DNA of 64,000 nucleotides from Mycoplasmatota bacterium (GCA_018622675.1 CP076020.1:806001-870000); one strand, 5' to 3'; shown: positions 17,697 to 28,180, counted from the first letter of the stretch. Made by a program: numbers and translations. Notes: generated by a model not told the origin, from the sequence alone.

Positions 17697-20318
17697 TTAT
17701 CTAGGATTTTTGATATTTGCTTGAGCAGCAGCTAAACGTGCAATTGGCACTCTAAATGGTGAACAAGATACATAAGATAATCCTATGTTATGACAGAACT
17801 CAACTGAAGCTGGGTCTCCACCATGTTCTCCACAGATACCAAGTTTAATATCTGGTCTAGATTTACGACCGTCTTCAACAGCGATTTCCATAAGACGTCC
17901 TATACCTTTTTGGTCAATATGAGCAAATGGATCATCATTGAAGATATTTTTCTTGTAATAATCTGCAAGGAATTTACCTGCATCATCTCTAGAGAATCCG
18001 AATCCCATTTGTGTTAAGTCATTGGTACCGAAACTGAAGAATTCAGCTTCTTTAGCAATTTCTTCTGCAGTTAAGCAAGCTCTTGGGATTTCAATCATTG
18101 TACCAACACTGTATTCTAAATCAATGCCAGCTTCTTTAATGATTGCATCAGCAGTTTTAACAACTTCTGCTTTGATATATTTTAACTCTTTTAATTCACC
18201 AACAAGTGGAATCATAATTTCAGGTTTTACATTAAGACCATTTTTGTTGACTTCAATAGCTGCTTCAATGACAGCTTTTGTTTGCATTACTGCAATTTCA
18301 GGATAAGTAATTGATAGTCTTACACCACGATGTCCAAGCATTGGGTTAGTTTCATGTAATTCATTAATTGTTGAATTAAGTTCATCAAAAGTAATACCTA
18401 AATCTTTTGCTAGATCTTCAATATCATCTTTATCATTTGGTAAGAATTCATGTAGAGGTGGATCTAGGTAACGAATTGTTACTGGGAATCCTTGCATTGC
18501 TTCATATAACTCAATGAAATCTTTCTTTTGCATTGGCAATAATTTATTTAATGCTTTTTCTCTTTCTTCAACAGATTTAGCAACAATCATTTCTCTAACT
18601 GCTTTAATTCTTGAACCTTCGAAGAACATATGTTCAGTACGGCATAAACCAATACCTTCTGCACCAAAGTCATAAGCTTGAGAAGCATCACGTTTGTTGT
18701 CAGCATTTGTTCTAACATTTAAAGCACGATATTTATCTGCCCATTTCATTAGTTTAGCAAAGTCGCCACTAACTGTAGCTTCCATTGTATCAACTTTTTC
18801 TCCATAAACTTTACCAGTTGATCCATCTAATGAGATGTAGTCGCCTTCTTGGTATTTTTTACCATTAACAACGAAGAATAATCCTTCTTCATTTACTCTA
18901 ACTTCATGAGCCCCAGCTACACAGCAAGTCCCCATTCCTCTAGCAACAACAGCCGCATGAGATGTCATACCACCACGAGCAGTTAAAACACCTTGTGCAA
19001 CAGCCATTCCTTCAATATCTTCAGGAGATGTTTCTTCTCTTACTAATATAACTGCGTCTCCGTTTGAAGCCATTTCAGTTGCTCTTTCAGCTGAAAATGC
19101 TACTTTACCAGCAGCTGCACCTGGAGATGCATTCAATCCAGTTGTAATAACTTCAGCTGATTCTAATGCTTTAGGATCAAATTGTGGATGAAGTAATGTA
19201 TCTAATTGTTTAGGTTCTACTTTAAGAACTGCTTCTTTTTCTGTAAGTAATCCTTCTTCAACCATATCAATAGCGATTTTTAAAGCAGCTTGTGCTGTTC
19301 TTTTACCATTTCTAGTTTGAAGAATAAATAATTTACCTTTTTCAATTGTAAACTCTAAATCTTGCATATCTTTATAATGTTTTTCAAGTTTAGAAGAAAT
19401 TTCTAAGAATTCATTATAAATATCTTTATTATCTTTTTCTAATTCAGAAATAGGTTTTGGTGTTCTAATTCCAGCAACAACATCTTCACCTTGAGCATTA
19501 AATAAGTACTCACCATAAAGAACTTTTTCTCCTGTTGCAGGGTTTCTTGTGAATGCTACACCAGTTCCTGATGTATCTCCCATGTTACCAAATACCATAG
19601 ATTGTACGTTAACAGCTGTTCCCCATTCATAAGGGATGTTATTCATACGTCTGTAGTATTGAGCTCTTGGGTTGTCCCATGATCTGAAAACAGCTTCAAT
19701 TGCTGTAATTAATTGGTCTTTAGGATCTTGAGGGAATTCTTCACCCTTAATTTCTTTGTATTTAACTTTAAATGCTTCAACAATTTCTTTTAAGTCTTCT
19801 GCAGTTAAATCAGTATCTAATTCAATACCTTTTTCTTCTTTTTTAGCGTCAAAGATTTTTTCAAAGTTAGATTTAGATATTTCCATTACAACGTCAGAAA
19901 ACATTGTTATGAATCTTCTGTAAGAGTCATATGCGAATCTTTCATTGTCAGTTTGTTTAGCTAAGCCGATAACAGCTTCATCATTTAAACCTAAGTTTAA
20001 AATGGTATCCATCATTCCAGGCATTGATGCTCTTGCACCTGAACGCACTGATACTAAAAATGGATTTTCATTGTCTCCGAATTTTTTGTTAACAATTTTT
20101 TCTGTTTCTGCTAAAGCTTCAAATACTTGTTTTTTGATAGCCTCGTTGATTTTTTGACCATCATCATAGTACTGAGTACAAGCTTCAGTTGATACTGTAA
20201 ACCCTTGTGGAATAGGTAGTCCTAAACTAGTCATTTCACCTAAGTTTGCACCCTTACCACCAAGTAGGTTTTTCATAGATTGGTTTGCTTCTTTAAATAA
20301 ATAAACAAATTTACTCAT
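17697..20318 (-). CDS. ppdK: Pyruvate, phosphate dikinase
   Basis: Interconverts pyruvate + ATP + phosphate and PEP + AMP + PPi; in fermentative bacteria it often serves glycolysis with PPi. The 873-residue protein has full family length. It shows NLLGGKGANLGEM (ATP-grasp start), the phospho-histidine segment LTARGGMTSHAAVVARGMG with the catalytic His, and the PEP/pyruvate barrel ending with GICGEHGGDPASVEF and SCSPFRVPIARL. The start MSKFVYLF at 20318 follows AAGGAAG; the longer frame to 20396 would run through the promoter. It is transcribed alone. Confidence 0.97.
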   Translation of the reverse strand: MSKFVYLFKEANQSMKNLLGGKGANLGEMTSLGLPIPQGFTVSTEACTQYYDDGQKINEAIKKQVFEALAETEKIVNKKFGDNENPFLVSVRSGARASMPGMMDTILNLGLNDEAVIGLAKQTDNERFAYDSYRRFITMFSDVVMEISKSNFEKIFDAKKEEKGIELDTDLTAEDLKEIVEAFKVKYKEIKGEEFPQDPKDQLITAIEAVFRSWDNPRAQYYRRMNNIPYEWGTAVNVQSMVFGNMGDTSGTGVAFTRNPATGEKVLYGEYLFNAQGEDVVAGIRTPKPISELEKDNKDIYNEFLEISSKLEKHYKDMQDLEFTIEKGKLFILQTRNGKRTAQAALKIAIDMVEEGLLTEKEAVLKVEPKQLDTLLHPQFDPKALESAEVITTGLNASPGAAAGKVAFSAERATEMASNGDAVILVREETSPEDIEGMAVAQGVLTARGGMTSHAAVVARGMGTCCVAGAHEVRVNEEGLFFVVNGKKYQEGDYISLDGSTGKVYGEKVDTMEATVSGDFAKLMKWADKYRALNVRTNADNKRDASQAYDFGAEGIGLCRTEHMFFEGSRIKAVREMIVAKSVEEREKALNKLLPMQKKDFIELYEAMQGFPVTIRYLDPPLHEFLPNDKDDIEDLAKDLGITFDELNSTINELHETNPMLGHRGVRLSITYPEIAVMQTKAVIEAAIEVNKNGLNVKPEIMIPLVGELKELKYIKAEVVKTADAIIKEAGIDLEYSVGTMIEIPRACLTAEEIAKEAEFFSFGTNDLTQMGFGFSRDDAGKFLADYYKKNIFNDDPFAHIDQKGIGRLMEIAVEDGRKSRPDIKLGICGEHGGDPASVEFCHNIGLSYVSCSPFRVPIARLAAAQANIKNPR

Positions 20319-20367
20319 AATTGCTTCCTTTCTTTTTTTATAATCAATTATAATTTTGAACGTATAA

Positions 20368-20396
20368 ATTATACCAAAGATATTGGCAAATATCAA
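20368..20396 (-). promoter_or_regulatory. ppdK promoter
   Basis: Minus-strand TTGATA (20396-20391), 17-base spacer, TATAAT (20373-20368). Confidence 0.82.
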
Positions 20397-20425
20397 ACAA
20401 TATAGACCTTATTTATTGCCAAATT

Positions 20426-22027
20426 TTAGGAAAAACTCATGAAAAGGCTTTCAGCTTTTTTATCAATATATATATATGCCAAGCCAAAGATCACAAAATT
20501 AAATATAGCCATTAAGATCATAATCATCTCATCCGCCAAAAGGTCAGACAAGAAATAGTAAGAAACTCCTAAAATAACAATCAAAATCCATCCAGTAAAC
20601 ATTCCTAAGAACGCGCCTATACTTTGTTTAACTACTTCAGTTTCATTTTTATACTGAAATTTCGGAAAATGCAAGTTGATAATAGATCCAATGACTGAAG
20701 TCGCAAAAGAAAAACTCACGATGACAAGCATCATAATAACGACCATCATAAATTCTGCTTCTATAGCAAAGGATATTGAAAACAAGGTGATGATAGCAAC
20801 AGGTACTGAAAGTAAAACATTAAAATACATTTTACTCATCATAATCTTTTTCGCACTAATTGGTAATGATTTCACAATCCAAAAATTGTTTCCTTCTAAG
20901 GATAATGAGATAGCTGACGTATAAACTGTCGATATTAAGAAACCAAAAGCAATCAGAATGATCAGTTCTATTGGTGCATTTAATCCAGTAAATTGTTCCA
21001 TGATTGCTTGTAAATCACCTTTGTAGACTAAAGCTAGAATACCACCCACAATCATCAATACAATCCCAAAGCCAGAATTCATTGCATAAATATTTACCGA
21101 GAAGAATTTTTTAAATTCTTTTCTGATAATTGCCCAGGTGACAGAACGTTTTTTGTTGGTGATTTTTCTGTTTGATTTTCTTTTAATTGATTTAGTTTTG
21201 TTTTGATTTGTCTTATGGGTTAAATCTTTTACACCATAAAGATAAGCTATGAATAAGGCAATGTGAATAATGATAAATAATAGAAATGAAAGGATATTTT
21301 GATCAACCACAGCACTGAAAAATAATTTCACATGTGGCAAAAACCGACTGATACTTTCTAAAAAAGCTTCTTGATTTAAAAACGGATTATCTGAACCCGA
21401 ATTAAAAGAGAAAGAAAAATACATAAAGCCTAATAATAGCGCAAAAGTCATAACTAATCCGAATATTTTTGTAATACCTAGTTTTGTAAGTATATAAGTG
21501 AAAAGCAAAGATATAAACGAAAATATGATTAATGGAATAATAGGAATAAATAGACATGAAATGACTATGACAATTAAAGCATACAAAGAAAATCCGCCGT
21601 GGTATAAATAACTAAATATAATTGGAGCTGTAAAAATATAGATAGATATATAAACCATCATTAGTAATACTGTTGTTTTAGCAGCGACTACGACTTCGTT
21701 TTTAATGGGTAAAGAAGCTAGAAAGTCATAATCTTTATAGTGAAACAAATAACTTCCTGCTCTTATAATCACAAAGAAGGCAGATAAAAATGTAGTATAC
21801 ATAAATATATAAGTTAATAATGAATCAAGCGAATCCATTTGTTTAAAAATTTCACCTAAGTGAAAGAATAAAAACCCTAAGGAAAAAAAGACAGAGCCAA
21901 GTCCGTATAAAATTAATAAACCCAACAAAATGTTTTTAATCGCTGATTGTTTTTGATTGCTTCCAATCAATCTTTTCAGTGAATAGTTTTCTTTAAAGAA
22001 AACTTTAACCAATTTAAAATAAATCAT
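20426..22027 (-). CDS. ABC exporter permease, about 12 membrane segments
   Basis: A 533-residue hydrophobic protein with two sets of membrane helices separated by a basic loop (about 270-300, TNQNKTKSIKRKSNRKITNKK). The layout of two similar halves matches large ABC-2-type exporter permeases of Bacillota. Helices are seen near 32-60, 90-115, 130-160, 170-215, 245-268, 315-340, 355-385, 405-460 and 480-520. Substrate is unknown. Its start overlaps the ATPase stop by 4 bp, so the two form one transporter. No clear terminator follows. Confidence 0.78.
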   Translation of the reverse strand: MIYFKLVKVFFKENYSLKRLIGSNQKQSAIKNILLGLLILYGLGSVFFSLGFLFFHLGEIFKQMDSLDSLLTYIFMYTTFLSAFFVIIRAGSYLFHYKDYDFLASLPIKNEVVVAAKTTVLLMMVYISIYIFTAPIIFSYLYHGGFSLYALIVIVISCLFIPIIPLIIFSFISLLFTYILTKLGITKIFGLVMTFALLLGFMYFSFSFNSGSDNPFLNQEAFLESISRFLPHVKLFFSAVVDQNILSFLLFIIIHIALFIAYLYGVKDLTHKTNQNKTKSIKRKSNRKITNKKRSVTWAIIRKEFKKFFSVNIYAMNSGFGIVLMIVGGILALVYKGDLQAIMEQFTGLNAPIELIILIAFGFLISTVYTSAISLSLEGNNFWIVKSLPISAKKIMMSKMYFNVLLSVPVAIITLFSISFAIEAEFMMVVIMMLVIVSFSFATSVIGSIINLHFPKFQYKNETEVVKQSIGAFLGMFTGWILIVILGVSYYFLSDLLADEMIMILMAIFNFVIFGLAYIYIDKKAESLFMSFS

Positions 22028-22737
22028 GATTCTTTTAACAACTCCATAAATAAGTGTTCTAAAGATTCATCTTCGATGATATCTTTTGTTAAACCATTGG
22101 TTACTATTTGACCATTTTTAATGATGGCAACTTTATTACAAAGTTTTTCAGCAACCTCGAGTACATGTGTTGAAAAAAAGATAAGTGAACCTTTTTCACA
22201 CATTTTATTAAAGACTTCTTTTAGTAGAAAACTGGCTTTAGGGTCTAGTCCAACAAATGGCTCATCTAGTAACATAATTTTTGGTTCATGAATTAATGCA
22301 CCCATAATTACAATTTTTTGTTTCATTCCGTGTGAGTAAGATGAGATTTGATCATTTAATACCGATGTCATTTCAAACATAGTAGCATATTGGTCAATTA
22401 AACGATTTCTTTTATCCAAATCTATATCAAAAACATCAGAGATGAAATCAATATATTGTCTACCCGTTAAAGACTCATAAATATCTGGGTTATCTGGAAT
22501 ATAGGCCATCAATTTTTTTGCATCTAAAGGATCTTTTTTAATTGAAAAATCATGAACATAGATATCACCTTCATCAAAACTATGAATACCTGCAATCGCT
22601 TTTAGTAAAGTAGTTTTTCCAGCGCCATTGTGGCCAATAAAACCATAAATATCTCCTGGTTCTATAGTTAGATTAATTTGATCAATGGCTTTTTTCTTGC
22701 CATCGTAAGATTTAGAAACATTATTTATTTTTAACAT
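22024..22737 (-). CDS. ABC transporter ATP-binding protein
   Basis: A 237-residue ABC ATPase with Walker A GHNGAGKTT, Q-loop region AYIPDNPDIYESLTG, signature SSYSHGMKQK, Walker B IMLLDEPFVGLDP and the switch His in FFSTHVLEVAE. It pairs with the permease that follows (4-bp overlap). The ATG at 22737 is five bases after GGGAGG; earlier in-frame starts lie within or before that site. Likely an exporter of unknown substrate. Confidence 0.9.
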   Translation of the reverse strand: MLKINNVSKSYDGKKKAIDQINLTIEPGDIYGFIGHNGAGKTTLLKAIAGIHSFDEGDIYVHDFSIKKDPLDAKKLMAYIPDNPDIYESLTGRQYIDFISDVFDIDLDKRNRLIDQYATMFEMTSVLNDQISSYSHGMKQKIVIMGALIHEPKIMLLDEPFVGLDPKASFLLKEVFNKMCEKGSLIFFSTHVLEVAEKLCNKVAIIKNGQIVTNGLTKDIIEDESLEHLFMELLKES

Positions 22738-22814
22738 AAAAACCTCCCTGTCATTCATATTATATGTTAAGGATATACATTTGTAAATATATATTCATTT
22801 TTACTATAAAATGC

Positions 22815-22843
22815 TTGCTTTAATAATGATTATTATTTATAAT
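22815..22843 (+). promoter_or_regulatory. Promoter of tRNA-Thr
   Basis: TTGCTT (22815-22820), 17-base spacer, TATAAT (22838-22843), 16 bases before the tRNA. Confidence 0.8.
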
Positions 22844-22859
22844 AGATTTAGTTTATTTT

Positions 22860-22933
22860 GCTCCTATAGTTAAATGGTAGAACGCAGCAATGGTAATGCT
22901 GAAATTCTAGTTCGATTCTAGGTAGGAGCACCA
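22860..22933 (+). tRNA. tRNA-Thr(GGT)
   Basis: Acceptor GCTCCTA/TAGGAGC, D arm GTTAAATGGTAGAAC, anticodon stem CAGCA/TGCTG with loop ATGGTAA (anticodon GGT), T arm TCTAG-TTCGATT-CTAGG, discriminator A and encoded CCA. Reads ACC/ACT. Single gene with its own promoter and terminator. Confidence 0.92.
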
Positions 22934-22942
22934 CTAAACAAT

Positions 22943-22970
22943 AAAGCATCCCGAAAGGATGCTTTTTTTA
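22943..22970. terminator. Terminator shared by tRNA-Thr and glgC
   Basis: A 9-bp stem AAAGCATCC/GGATGCTTT (22943-22951, 22957-22965) followed by T's. The convergent glgC ends at 22980. Confidence 0.85.
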
Positions 22971-22979
22971 TTTTTTTGC

Positions 22980-24215
22980 TTATTTTATTGTAGTTCCAGA
23001 TGGTATATTTTTCTCTTTAAAATCAGATAAATCACGATATCCAAAAATTCGAACATTTCTTCCAATTGTCATATCTTTACCTATTGTGACATGCTTACCA
23101 ATGACTGTTATCCCGTTTGATAATAAATCAGGTCTTTCTTTATTATCTGAATAATCATCGCCAAAGCCTACTTTAGTATTTTCTTCAATGACAGTATGTT
23201 TATCAATGATACAATTATCTACTACTGCTCCTGGTTTTATTTCAACATCATTTAAAATAACAGAGTTACTAACTTTAGCAAGCGGATGAATGGTTACACC
23301 TGGGCTTATCACAGACCGGTGAACTTCACCTGCAACAATTGAACCATTAGAAATTAACGCTTGTTCAATAATGGCCTTTGAACCTATCTTAACTGCTGGC
23401 ATTTCTTCAGAACGAGTATATATTTTCCATGTTGGATCATACATATCTAACTGTATTTTATCAACTGTTTCAATTAAACCTAAATTGGTATTTAGATATG
23501 ATTCATAAGTTCCTACATCTTTCCAGTAACCTTGGAATTTATATGCGAAGACATCAGATTCTTCAACCATTTTTGGAATAACATGTTTACCAAAATCTAG
23601 ATCTTCAATGTCCATATCTTGTAAATAACTAAATAAGACATCTTTATCAAAAACATATATCCCCATAGAAGCTAGGGTTAGTTTAGAATTTTTTGGTTTT
23701 TCAACAAAATCAGTAATTCTTAGCTTATCATCTGTTTTCATCATACCAAAATGATGAGCATCTTTAGGATCAATAACATTACATCCAACTGTTAATTTAG
23801 CATTATTTTCAATATGAGCTTTAATCATTTTCATATAATTCATTTTATAAATATGATCACCAGAAAGAATTAAAATGTAATCGTAATTACCTTGTTTAAT
23901 ATAATGAAGATTTTTCTTAACAGAGTCTGCAGTACCTTTGTACCATTCATTGTGTGGCTGTAATAAAGTCACTTTTGTGTCTCTTCTATCTAAATCCCAA
24001 GGTTTACCTGAACCAATATGATCATTAAGTGAAAATGGTAAATATTGGGTTAAAATAGCGATATCAAAAATACCTGAATTTGTACAGTTACTTAATGTAA
24101 AATCAATGATCCTATATTTTCCAGCAAAAGGAACACTAGGTTTTACACGTTGTTCTGATAGTATATCGAGTCTTGAGCCTCTACCACCAGCTAATATAAT
24201 CGCAAGAACTTTCAT
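22980..24215 (-). CDS. glgC: Glucose-1-phosphate adenylyltransferase GlgC
   Basis: Makes ADP-glucose from ATP and glucose-1-phosphate, the committed step of glycogen synthesis. The 411-residue protein has the nucleotidyltransferase motif LAGGRGSRLDILSEQRVKPSV, the GTADSVKKNL segment, SGDHIYKMNY (metal/substrate), DFVEKPK, the FQGYWKDVGT motif and a C-terminal left-handed beta-helix of hexapeptide-like repeats. It lies 20 bases after glgA in the same operon, so the two enzymes supply glycogen together. Confidence 0.94.
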   Translation of the reverse strand: MKVLAIILAGGRGSRLDILSEQRVKPSVPFAGKYRIIDFTLSNCTNSGIFDIAILTQYLPFSLNDHIGSGKPWDLDRRDTKVTLLQPHNEWYKGTADSVKKNLHYIKQGNYDYILILSGDHIYKMNYMKMIKAHIENNAKLTVGCNVIDPKDAHHFGMMKTDDKLRITDFVEKPKNSKLTLASMGIYVFDKDVLFSYLQDMDIEDLDFGKHVIPKMVEESDVFAYKFQGYWKDVGTYESYLNTNLGLIETVDKIQLDMYDPTWKIYTRSEEMPAVKIGSKAIIEQALISNGSIVAGEVHRSVISPGVTIHPLAKVSNSVILNDVEIKPGAVVDNCIIDKHTVIEENTKVGFGDDYSDNKERPDLLSNGITVIGKHVTIGKDMTIGRNVRIFGYRDLSDFKEKNIPSGTTIK

Positions 24216-24235
24216 TATTATACCTTCCTTTATCC

Positions 24236-25657
24236 TTATAATATTTTTTTGTAAGCTTTTCGATACAATTTAGCTGAATTTTTCCACGAAAAATCAGATG
24301 TCATTGCTTCTTTAACAATATTATTCCAAGCTTCTTTATTATGTGCATAAATATGGATTGCATATCTTAATACATGCATCATATCGTGAGCATTAAAGTT
24401 AGTAAAACTAAAACCATTTCCAGTTGAATTAAATTCATTATATGGGGTAATAGTGTCTACTAAACCGCCAGTTTCTCTAACAACTGGGATAGAACCATAT
24501 TTTAAAGCGATAATTTGACCTAGTCCACAAGGTTCATATTTAGAAGGCATTAAGAAAATATCTGAGCTTGCATATATTTGATGTGCTAACTTATTTGAAT
24601 AACCAATATGTACTTTAACTTTATTAGGATATGTTTCTTCTAAGTCTCTGAAATATTCTTCATATGAAGCTTCTCCTGAACCTAAAACAACAAATTTGAA
24701 GTCATCCATTTCAAGCATCTCAGAGAAAACTCTTTGAATAAGGTCAATTCCTTTTTGACTTACTAATCTAGATATAATAGAGACCAATGGTTTTTTTGGA
24801 TCAAAATCAATATTTAATGCCTTATATAAGGCTTTTTTATTATTAATTTTGCCTTTCTCATAGTTGGAAACATCAAAGTTATACTCCAGTAATTTATCCG
24901 TTTTTGGATTAAATTCTTTATAATCAACCCCATTGACTATACCCATCAAATCAGTTGAACGCATTTTAAGTAAATTTTGTAATCCATATCCAAAATAATC
25001 TGTTTTTATTTCATTTGCATATGTATCAGAAACAGTGGTTAATAAATCCGCTGTAGTAATTCCTGTTTTTAAGAAATTCAAAAACCCTTCAAATTCAAAA
25101 TCAGGCGTATAATTGATTAAGAATAATTTATAATCCTGTAAAGGAAAAATACCTTGATATGCTAAATTGTGAATAGTTAATACAGATTTTGCCTTATATT
25201 CAGGATATCTTCTTTTCAATAGTAACGGAATCATAGCGGTATGCCAATCATGAACATGAACAATTTCGGGAATGTAGTTTAAGTGTTTTAAACTCTCTAA
25301 AACAGCGAGTTGAAAATATGCAAATCTTTTAGATTCATCTCCGTAATTATAAACGTTATCTCTTGATCCAAAATAATATTCATTATCAACAAAATAATAT
25401 AAAATATTACCTTTTTTTAAAGATTTAATGCCTACATAAATATCTGTTTCATCACCTAGGTCTATAGTAAAATTAAGTTCATCTTCCATTTTCTTTTTGT
25501 ATTTATCGGGTATTGATTTGTATAATGGCAAAATAACTCTTATTTCAGTACCTCTTAATCTTTTAATTTCTCCAGGTAATGAACCTACTACATCTGCAAG
25601 ACCACCTATTTTAACAAATGGTGACACTTCTGCACTGACATGTAAAATATTATACAT
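24236..25657 (-). CDS. glgA: Glycogen synthase GlgA
   Basis: GT5 glycosyltransferase that adds ADP-glucose to growing alpha-1,4-glucan. The 473-residue protein begins MYNILHVSAEVSPFVKIGGLADVVGSLP with the ADP-glucose KxGGL motif. It contains HVHDWHTAMIPLLL, and in the second Rossmann domain SRLVSQKGIDLI and PSKYEPCGLGQIIALKYG, a match to the usual E-x7-E region. Length is typical. AGGAGG precedes the ATG and an extended -10 (TGCTATAAT) lies upstream. First gene of glgA-glgC. Confidence 0.95.
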   Translation of the reverse strand: MYNILHVSAEVSPFVKIGGLADVVGSLPGEIKRLRGTEIRVILPLYKSIPDKYKKKMEDELNFTIDLGDETDIYVGIKSLKKGNILYYFVDNEYYFGSRDNVYNYGDESKRFAYFQLAVLESLKHLNYIPEIVHVHDWHTAMIPLLLKRRYPEYKAKSVLTIHNLAYQGIFPLQDYKLFLINYTPDFEFEGFLNFLKTGITTADLLTTVSDTYANEIKTDYFGYGLQNLLKMRSTDLMGIVNGVDYKEFNPKTDKLLEYNFDVSNYEKGKINNKKALYKALNIDFDPKKPLVSIISRLVSQKGIDLIQRVFSEMLEMDDFKFVVLGSGEASYEEYFRDLEETYPNKVKVHIGYSNKLAHQIYASSDIFLMPSKYEPCGLGQIIALKYGSIPVVRETGGLVDTITPYNEFNSTGNGFSFTNFNAHDMMHVLRYAIHIYAHNKEAWNNIVKEAMTSDFSWKNSAKLYRKAYKKIL

Positions 25658-25704
25658 AATTCCCTCCTAATATATATTATAGCAAATATTAAACTGAAAT
25701 ACCA

Positions 25705-28089
25705 TTATGGCCAAAATTTAATTAAAGATCTTCTATAAATAGAAAAGGCGATATATGTTGTTTCCATTAATAATAATAACAATAAGAAACTAGAAGTATC
25801 TAAAGGATAGAGTCCAAATATATCAGAAAAAATAACAAAAGATAGGGTGCTTGTAATTAGTGCAAAGGCAATGACAAGTGTTCTTAGTTTATTAAGTGGT
25901 GATGATACATTTACCAGTACTAACCAATAAGCAAAAGTTGCGGCTAAAATACCAACAGTTGAAATCATCTGGCTAGCATTCTCTGGTACTTCAAATTGAA
26001 AAGCACTCGCAAAAATATAAACACCCAGTAGATTAGCGATAATAATTAATGAACCAGGTAAAACATTTTTAAAAACATTGACTAAGAAATGACCTTTAAA
26101 CTGCTTGTTGTTTGGTTCTAAAGCGATAATGAATGAGGGAATACCAATAATAAATGTTTCAATAACAAATAATTGAATTGGTTGGAATGGATAGATATTA
26201 TCTGTCATTAATAGGATAAAGGTTAGTATTACCGTATACAAGGTCTTAACCAAATATAATACAGAAGCTTTTTCCATGTTTGATACAATTTGTCGACCTT
26301 CTTTTACTACCGTAGGAATGGTCGCAAAATTATCATCTAATAAAACAAAGTGAGAAATATTTCTTGAAGCATCTGTCCCGCTAGCAAGTGAAACTGAAGT
26401 ATCAGCTTGTTTTAATGCTAAAATATCATTGACACCATCACCGACCATACACACCTTGTGTTCATGTGCTTGCATGTGCATTATCAATAATTTCTTTTGA
26501 TTAGGTGTAACGCGTCCAAAAATATTATAATTTAAAGCAATATCTTCTAATTCTTCATCTTTAATACCATCCAGTGAAATGTATTTATCCGCATCAATGA
26601 CACCCGCCCGTTTAGCAACTTCACTAACAGTCATAGCATTGTCACCTGATATTACTTTCACATTGATATTAGATTCATTAAATTCATTTATTGTTTTAAT
26701 AGCAGATTCTCTAATATTATCATTGAGTATAATAACGGCTATGGGTCTTACTTTACCATAAATTTTATCATCTTTAATTTTTTCACTTTGGGCCAGCAAT
26801 AATACTCTTTTACCTTGTGAAGCATGTCTTTCAACTTGTTTTTTTATTTTAGAGTAATGTTTTGTGAGTATCATCTCAGGAGCACCTAATACATAGATCC
26901 CCCCTTCAAATTCTACAATAGAGTATTTATTCATAGAATCAAAATCAACTGATTGAACAATATTAAATTTCTTTTTAGCACCAAAAAACTCTCTTAAAGC
27001 TAAAGATGTTTGATTTTGATCATTTAAAGCATGGTTCATCGATGAAATAATGTTTTTTATTTCTTTTTCATGGTAATCATCTATATCATATATAGGATTT
27101 TCCACCATTTCAAAGAAATCAACATTCATTGTACCATCGGTAATTGTCCCAGTTTTATCAAGACATAAAGTATCAACCCTTGCTAATGTTTCAATGGAAA
27201 ATAGTTCCTGCACGAGTGTTTTATGCTTGGCCAGTTTGATAACTGATGTAGCAAAAGTCATCGTTGTTAACAAGAACAATCCTGATGGAACCATAGCCAC
27301 CATAGAACCTGCCATTGATATTAATGCTTCTTGATATAAGGCAGAATCTTGAATAAAATCAGGTAAATAATCATAAGCAGATCTTAAATAAGCGTTATAA
27401 AAGGTCATTAAACCAAGTGGTAAAATAATAATACCAATAATCTTCAGGAGTGATCTAAGTGAATTAAGAATCACTGATTTAGGTTTAGATAAGGTTTTAA
27501 CTTTGTTCTGTAATGTTTCAATATAATTATCTTTTCCAACAGCAGAGACTCTTGCATAGGCTTCACCAGAAACAACAAAACTACCAGATAATAGCTGGTC
27601 ACCAATTTCTTTAGTTATGGAATCTGATTCCCCCGTAAGATTCGCTTCATTAACAGTAATTGCACCATCAATGACAATTGAGTCTGTAATAATTTGTCTT
27701 CCAGCTTGTAACTTATAAATATCATCTAATACAACATTGTTTACATTAATTTCTAATTCCAAACCTTGTCTTACAACGTTTACTTTAGAATCAGAAATTA
27801 ATGAAAGATCTTTGATTGTTTTTCTTGCTTTAAATTCTTGAACTATTCCGATTAAGGTATTGATGATAGCAATAACCATAAACCAAAGATTTTTATAACT
27901 TCCAATTGATAATAATAAAGCAGCAATAATTGCCAGTAACATATTAAAATAAGTGAAAATATTAGAACTAATAATTTTCCACGGTGTTTTTAAATTTGAT
28001 TTTGTTGATATATTTACTTTTTGTTCACTGATTCGTTGGTTAACTTCTTCTATGGTTAAACCAAACTGTTGTTTTTGTATTTTTGTCAT
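25705..28089 (-). CDS. P-type cation-transporting ATPase
   Basis: A 794-residue HAD-type P-type ATPase. It shows the TGES actuator motif (NLTGESDS), the phosphorylation site LCLDKTGTITDG (~313), the hinge GDGVNDILALKQAD and about ten membrane helices. The membrane-site motif before the phosphorylation domain reads VPSGLF where calcium and proton pumps usually have PEGLP; this fits the Exp7-like group of Bacillota whose cation is poorly defined. No metal-binding HMA or CPC motif is seen, so a heavy-metal pump is unlikely. Own promoter; transcribed alone or with glgAC downstream. Confidence 0.86.
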   Translation of the reverse strand: MTKIQKQQFGLTIEEVNQRISEQKVNISTKSNLKTPWKIISSNIFTYFNMLLAIIAALLLSIGSYKNLWFMVIAIINTLIGIVQEFKARKTIKDLSLISDSKVNVVRQGLELEINVNNVVLDDIYKLQAGRQIITDSIVIDGAITVNEANLTGESDSITKEIGDQLLSGSFVVSGEAYARVSAVGKDNYIETLQNKVKTLSKPKSVILNSLRSLLKIIGIIILPLGLMTFYNAYLRSAYDYLPDFIQDSALYQEALISMAGSMVAMVPSGLFLLTTMTFATSVIKLAKHKTLVQELFSIETLARVDTLCLDKTGTITDGTMNVDFFEMVENPIYDIDDYHEKEIKNIISSMNHALNDQNQTSLALREFFGAKKKFNIVQSVDFDSMNKYSIVEFEGGIYVLGAPEMILTKHYSKIKKQVERHASQGKRVLLLAQSEKIKDDKIYGKVRPIAVIILNDNIRESAIKTINEFNESNINVKVISGDNAMTVSEVAKRAGVIDADKYISLDGIKDEELEDIALNYNIFGRVTPNQKKLLIMHMQAHEHKVCMVGDGVNDILALKQADTSVSLASGTDASRNISHFVLLDDNFATIPTVVKEGRQIVSNMEKASVLYLVKTLYTVILTFILLMTDNIYPFQPIQLFVIETFIIGIPSFIIALEPNNKQFKGHFLVNVFKNVLPGSLIIIANLLGVYIFASAFQFEVPENASQMISTVGILAATFAYWLVLVNVSSPLNKLRTLVIAFALITSTLSFVIFSDIFGLYPLDTSSFLLLLLLMETTYIAFSIYRRSLIKFWP

Positions 28090-28104
28090 ATACTCACCTA
28101 TTTT

Positions 28105-28133
28105 ATTATAGCAAAATCTAATTTTTTTAACAA
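28105..28133 (-). promoter_or_regulatory. Promoter of P-type ATPase gene
   Basis: Minus-strand TTGTTA (28133-28128), 17-base spacer, TATAAT (28110-28105) with TG two bases upstream of the -10. Confidence 0.82.
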
Positions 28134-28153
28134 TACACTTCAGTCTTTAATGT

Positions 28154-28180
28154 AAAAAAAGAACACTATTTCTAGTGTTC
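28154..28180 (-). terminator. Terminator of uridine-kinase-like gene
   Basis: An 8-bp stem GAACACTA/TAGTGTTC with a GAAA loop, then seven T's on the minus strand. It overlaps the last codons of the gene. Confidence 0.88.

Noticed and set aside
20319-20396. Upstream extension of ppdK
   Set aside because: The extension crosses a good promoter (20368-20396), and MSKFVYLF at 20318 matches the family start.
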